From assembly GCA_902464175.1 (NCBI GenBank), contig CABQHZ010000107.1, positions 1-5,395 on the forward strand: a DNA stretch of 5,395 nucleotides, read 5' to 3'. Below, in pieces: positions 3,804 through 5,395 of the stretch. Position 1 is the stretch's first letter; each line of letters opens with the position of its first letter. The notes beneath the pieces were generated by a model, which saw only the letters and a program-made list of their open reading frames with translations, ran no database searches and was not told where the DNA came from. Position numbers and translations under genes: made by a program. Origin of the DNA: an uncultured Collinsella sp. (GTDB lineage: Bacteria > Actinomycetota > Coriobacteriia > Coriobacteriales > Coriobacteriaceae).

Positions 3804-5395
3804 CTACTCGGCGTCGGGGACCTCGTAGGTGGCCGCCGGCGTGTTGTCGCACACGACGGTAAAGCCGCCGTCCTTGTCGACATCGACCGTCACCTGATCG
3901 CCCTCGCGCACCGTGCCGTCGATGATAGCGGCCGCGATGGCATCCACAACCTCGCGCTGCACCAGGCGCTTGAGCGGACGGGCGCCAAAGACCGGGTCCA
4001 AGCCGCCCACGGCGAGCATCTGCTTGGCTGCCGGGGTGATGGCAAGCGTCATGCGCTCCTTGGCCAGACGTGCGCGGACGTCGGCGAGCTGGATGTCGAC
4101 GATCTTCTCGATCTGCGCCATGCCGAGCGGATGGAACACCACGATGTCGTCGATACGGTTGAGGAACTCGGGACGGAAAGTCTGAGCCATGGCCGCGTCG
4201 ACCTGATGGCGCATCTCTTCCTCGTCCTTGCCGGAAAGCTCGGCGATAGCCTTGGAGCCCACGTTGGACGTCATGATGATGATCGTGTTCTTGAAGGACA
4301 CCTGGCGACCCTGACCGTCGGTCAGACGGCCGTCGTCGAGCACCTGCAGCAGCACGTTAAAGACATCCGGATGAGCCTTCTCCATCTCGTCGAGCAAGAT
4401 CACGGAGTACGGACGACGGCGCACGGCCTCGGTGAGCTGGCCGCCCTCGTCGTAGCCCACGTATCCCGGGGGCGCACCGATCAGACGCTGGACGCTGAAC
4501 TTCTCCATGTACTCGGACATGTCGATACGCACGAGCGCGCGCTCGTCGTCGAACAGGCACTCGGCCAGCGCCTTGGCGAGCTCGGTCTTGCCTACGCCGG
4601 TGGGGCCCAGGAAGAAGAAACTGCCGATGGGCTTGTCCGGGTCGGAGAGGCCCGCACGGCTGCGGCGCACGGCCGCGGCCACAGCGGACACGGCCTCGTC
4701 CTGGCCGATGACGCGCTTATGCAGCTCGCCCTCCAGGCCCTTGAGTTTGTCGAGCTCGCCCTGCATCATCTTGGACACGGGCACGCCGGTCCAGGCGCTC
4801 ACGACCTCGGCGATCTCATCGGAGGTCACCTGCTCGTTGAGGCCCTCGCCGTCCTGCTGCTTTTGCGCCTCGAGCGCAGCCTCGGAATCCTGAATCTGCT
4901 GTTGCAAACCCGGAATCACGGAATAGCGCAGCTCGGACGCACGGCCCAGATCGCCGTTGCGCGTTGCGCGCTCCTCTTCGCTCTTGGCCTCGTCAAGCTG
5001 CCCCTTGAGCTCCTGTACGTGGTCGATGGCGTTCTTTTGGTTGAGCCAGCCAGCCTTTTGCACGTTGAGCTTTTCTTGGACCTCGGCAATCTCCTGACGC
5101 AGGGCCTCCAGACGCTCCTTGGAGGCATCGTCGGTCTCCTTCATGAGCGCCTGCTCCTCAATCTGCAGCCGGGTGAGCTGACGCGTGGTGGCGTCGATCT
5201 CGACCGGCATGCTGTCGAGCTCCATGCGCAGGCGGCTTGCAGCCTCATCGACCAGGTCGATGGCCTTGTCGGGCAGGAAACGGTCAGCGATGTAGCGATC
5301 GGAGAGGTCGGCGGCGGCCACGAGCGCGCTATCGGTGATATGCACGCCGTGGAAGATCTCGTACTTCTCCTTGAGGCCACGCAGGATCGAGATGG
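3804..5395 (-). CDS. clpB: ATP-dependent disaggregase ClpB (C-terminal part, partial)
   Basis: ClpB is the cytosolic Hsp100 ring ATPase that pulls proteins out of aggregates together with DnaK. The visible 529 residues are the C-terminal part; about 340 of a usual 860 lie beyond the window edge. Numbering from the edge: the end of the first ATPase domain (ILRGLKEKYEIFHGVHITD, then RFLPDKAIDLVDEAAS); the long coiled-coil middle domain (about 86-181, including NGDLGRASELRY), whose length marks ClpB rather than ClpC; and the second ATPase domain with Walker A GPTGVGKT (263-270), pore loop GYVGY (310-314), Walker B SVILLDE (330-336), sensor-1 TSN (375-377), arginine-finger motif RPEFLNRID (407-415) and sensor-2 GARPLKR (470-476). 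A short variable tail ends VPDAE. All key residues visible here are intact. Internal GTG and ATG codons near 5345 are not starts, since the conserved frame runs through them to the edge. The promoter is outside the window, and transcription ends at the hairpin at 3722-3758. Confidence 0.97.
   Translation of the reverse strand, partial: ISILRGLKEKYEIFHGVHITDSALVAAADLSDRYIADRFLPDKAIDLVDEAASRLRMELDSMPVEIDATTRQLTRLQIEEQALMKETDDASKERLEALRQEIAEVQEKLNVQKAGWLNQKNAIDHVQELKGQLDEAKSEEERATRNGDLGRASELRYSVIPGLQQQIQDSEAALEAQKQQDGEGLNEQVTSDEIAEVVSAWTGVPVSKMMQGELDKLKGLEGELHKRVIGQDEAVSAVAAAVRRSRAGLSDPDKPIGSFFFLGPTGVGKTELAKALAECLFDDERALVRIDMSEYMEKFSVQRLIGAPPGYVGYDEGGQLTEAVRRRPYSVILLDEMEKAHPDVFNVLLQVLDDGRLTDGQGRQVSFKNTIIIMTSNVGSKAIAELSGKDEEEMRHQVDAAMAQTFRPEFLNRIDDIVVFHPLGMAQIEKIVDIQLADVRARLAKERMTLAITPAAKQMLAVGGLDPVFGARPLKRLVQREVVDAIAAAIIDGTVREGDQVTVDVDKDGGFTVVCDNTPAATYEVPDAE

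Noticed and set aside
4507..4893. Rightward frame of 128 codons opposite clpB
   Set aside because: Ser-rich shadow of the conserved ClpB second ATPase domain and middle domain. It has no independent support.

Overview
The window looks like chromosomal DNA from a high-GC Gram-positive gut bacterium, most likely a Coriobacteriia member such as Collinsella. This rests on GC near 60% in the core genes, the style of the actinobacterial ClpB, and a membrane protein whose extracytoplasmic modules resemble ones I recall from Coriobacteriia. The genus is an inference from memory and was not tested by any search.

Layout from left to right. The last 33 codons of an unrecognised gene (+) end at 104 and are followed by a near-perfect intrinsic terminator (175-214). 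A 498-residue single-pass membrane protein (+, 344-1840) comes next, with a long acidic cytoplasmic tail, one membrane helix and an alanine-rich linker between two extracytoplasmic modules. It converges, across a 73-base gap, on an AAA-type ATPase of the AAA_14/DUF4143 family (-, 1914-3266). Upstream of the ATPase start is a compact, AT-rich control region (3275-3366) built from three copies of one dyad. Two copies face each other and form a 25-bp inverted repeat with 23 matches. Then come a small proline-rich/acidic protein gene (-, 3475-3669) with its own terminator, a second strong terminator (3722-3758), and the 3' two thirds of clpB (-, 3804 to the window edge).

How the genes relate. ClpB is a housekeeping disaggregase and its transcript appears to stop at the 3722-3758 hairpin. 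The small protein gene has its own Shine-Dalgarno and terminator, so it is either a separate unit or fed by read-through from clpB. The ATPase looks like an accessory gene set between core genes: hand-counted samples give 47% and 50% GC in it against 60% in clpB, and no partner gene is next to it. The membrane protein is a separate unit on the opposite strand.

The most unusual signal is the triple dyad at 3275-3366. It has the form CTTG-N13-CAAG with AT-rich flanks, and its centres are 33 and 32 bp apart, about three helical turns. The first copy overlaps a perfect TATAAT that could serve the ATPase. This looks like an operator array, possibly for autoregulation through the winged-helix-like segment of the ATPase. 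I see no CRISPR array, transposase, tRNA or rRNA in the window.
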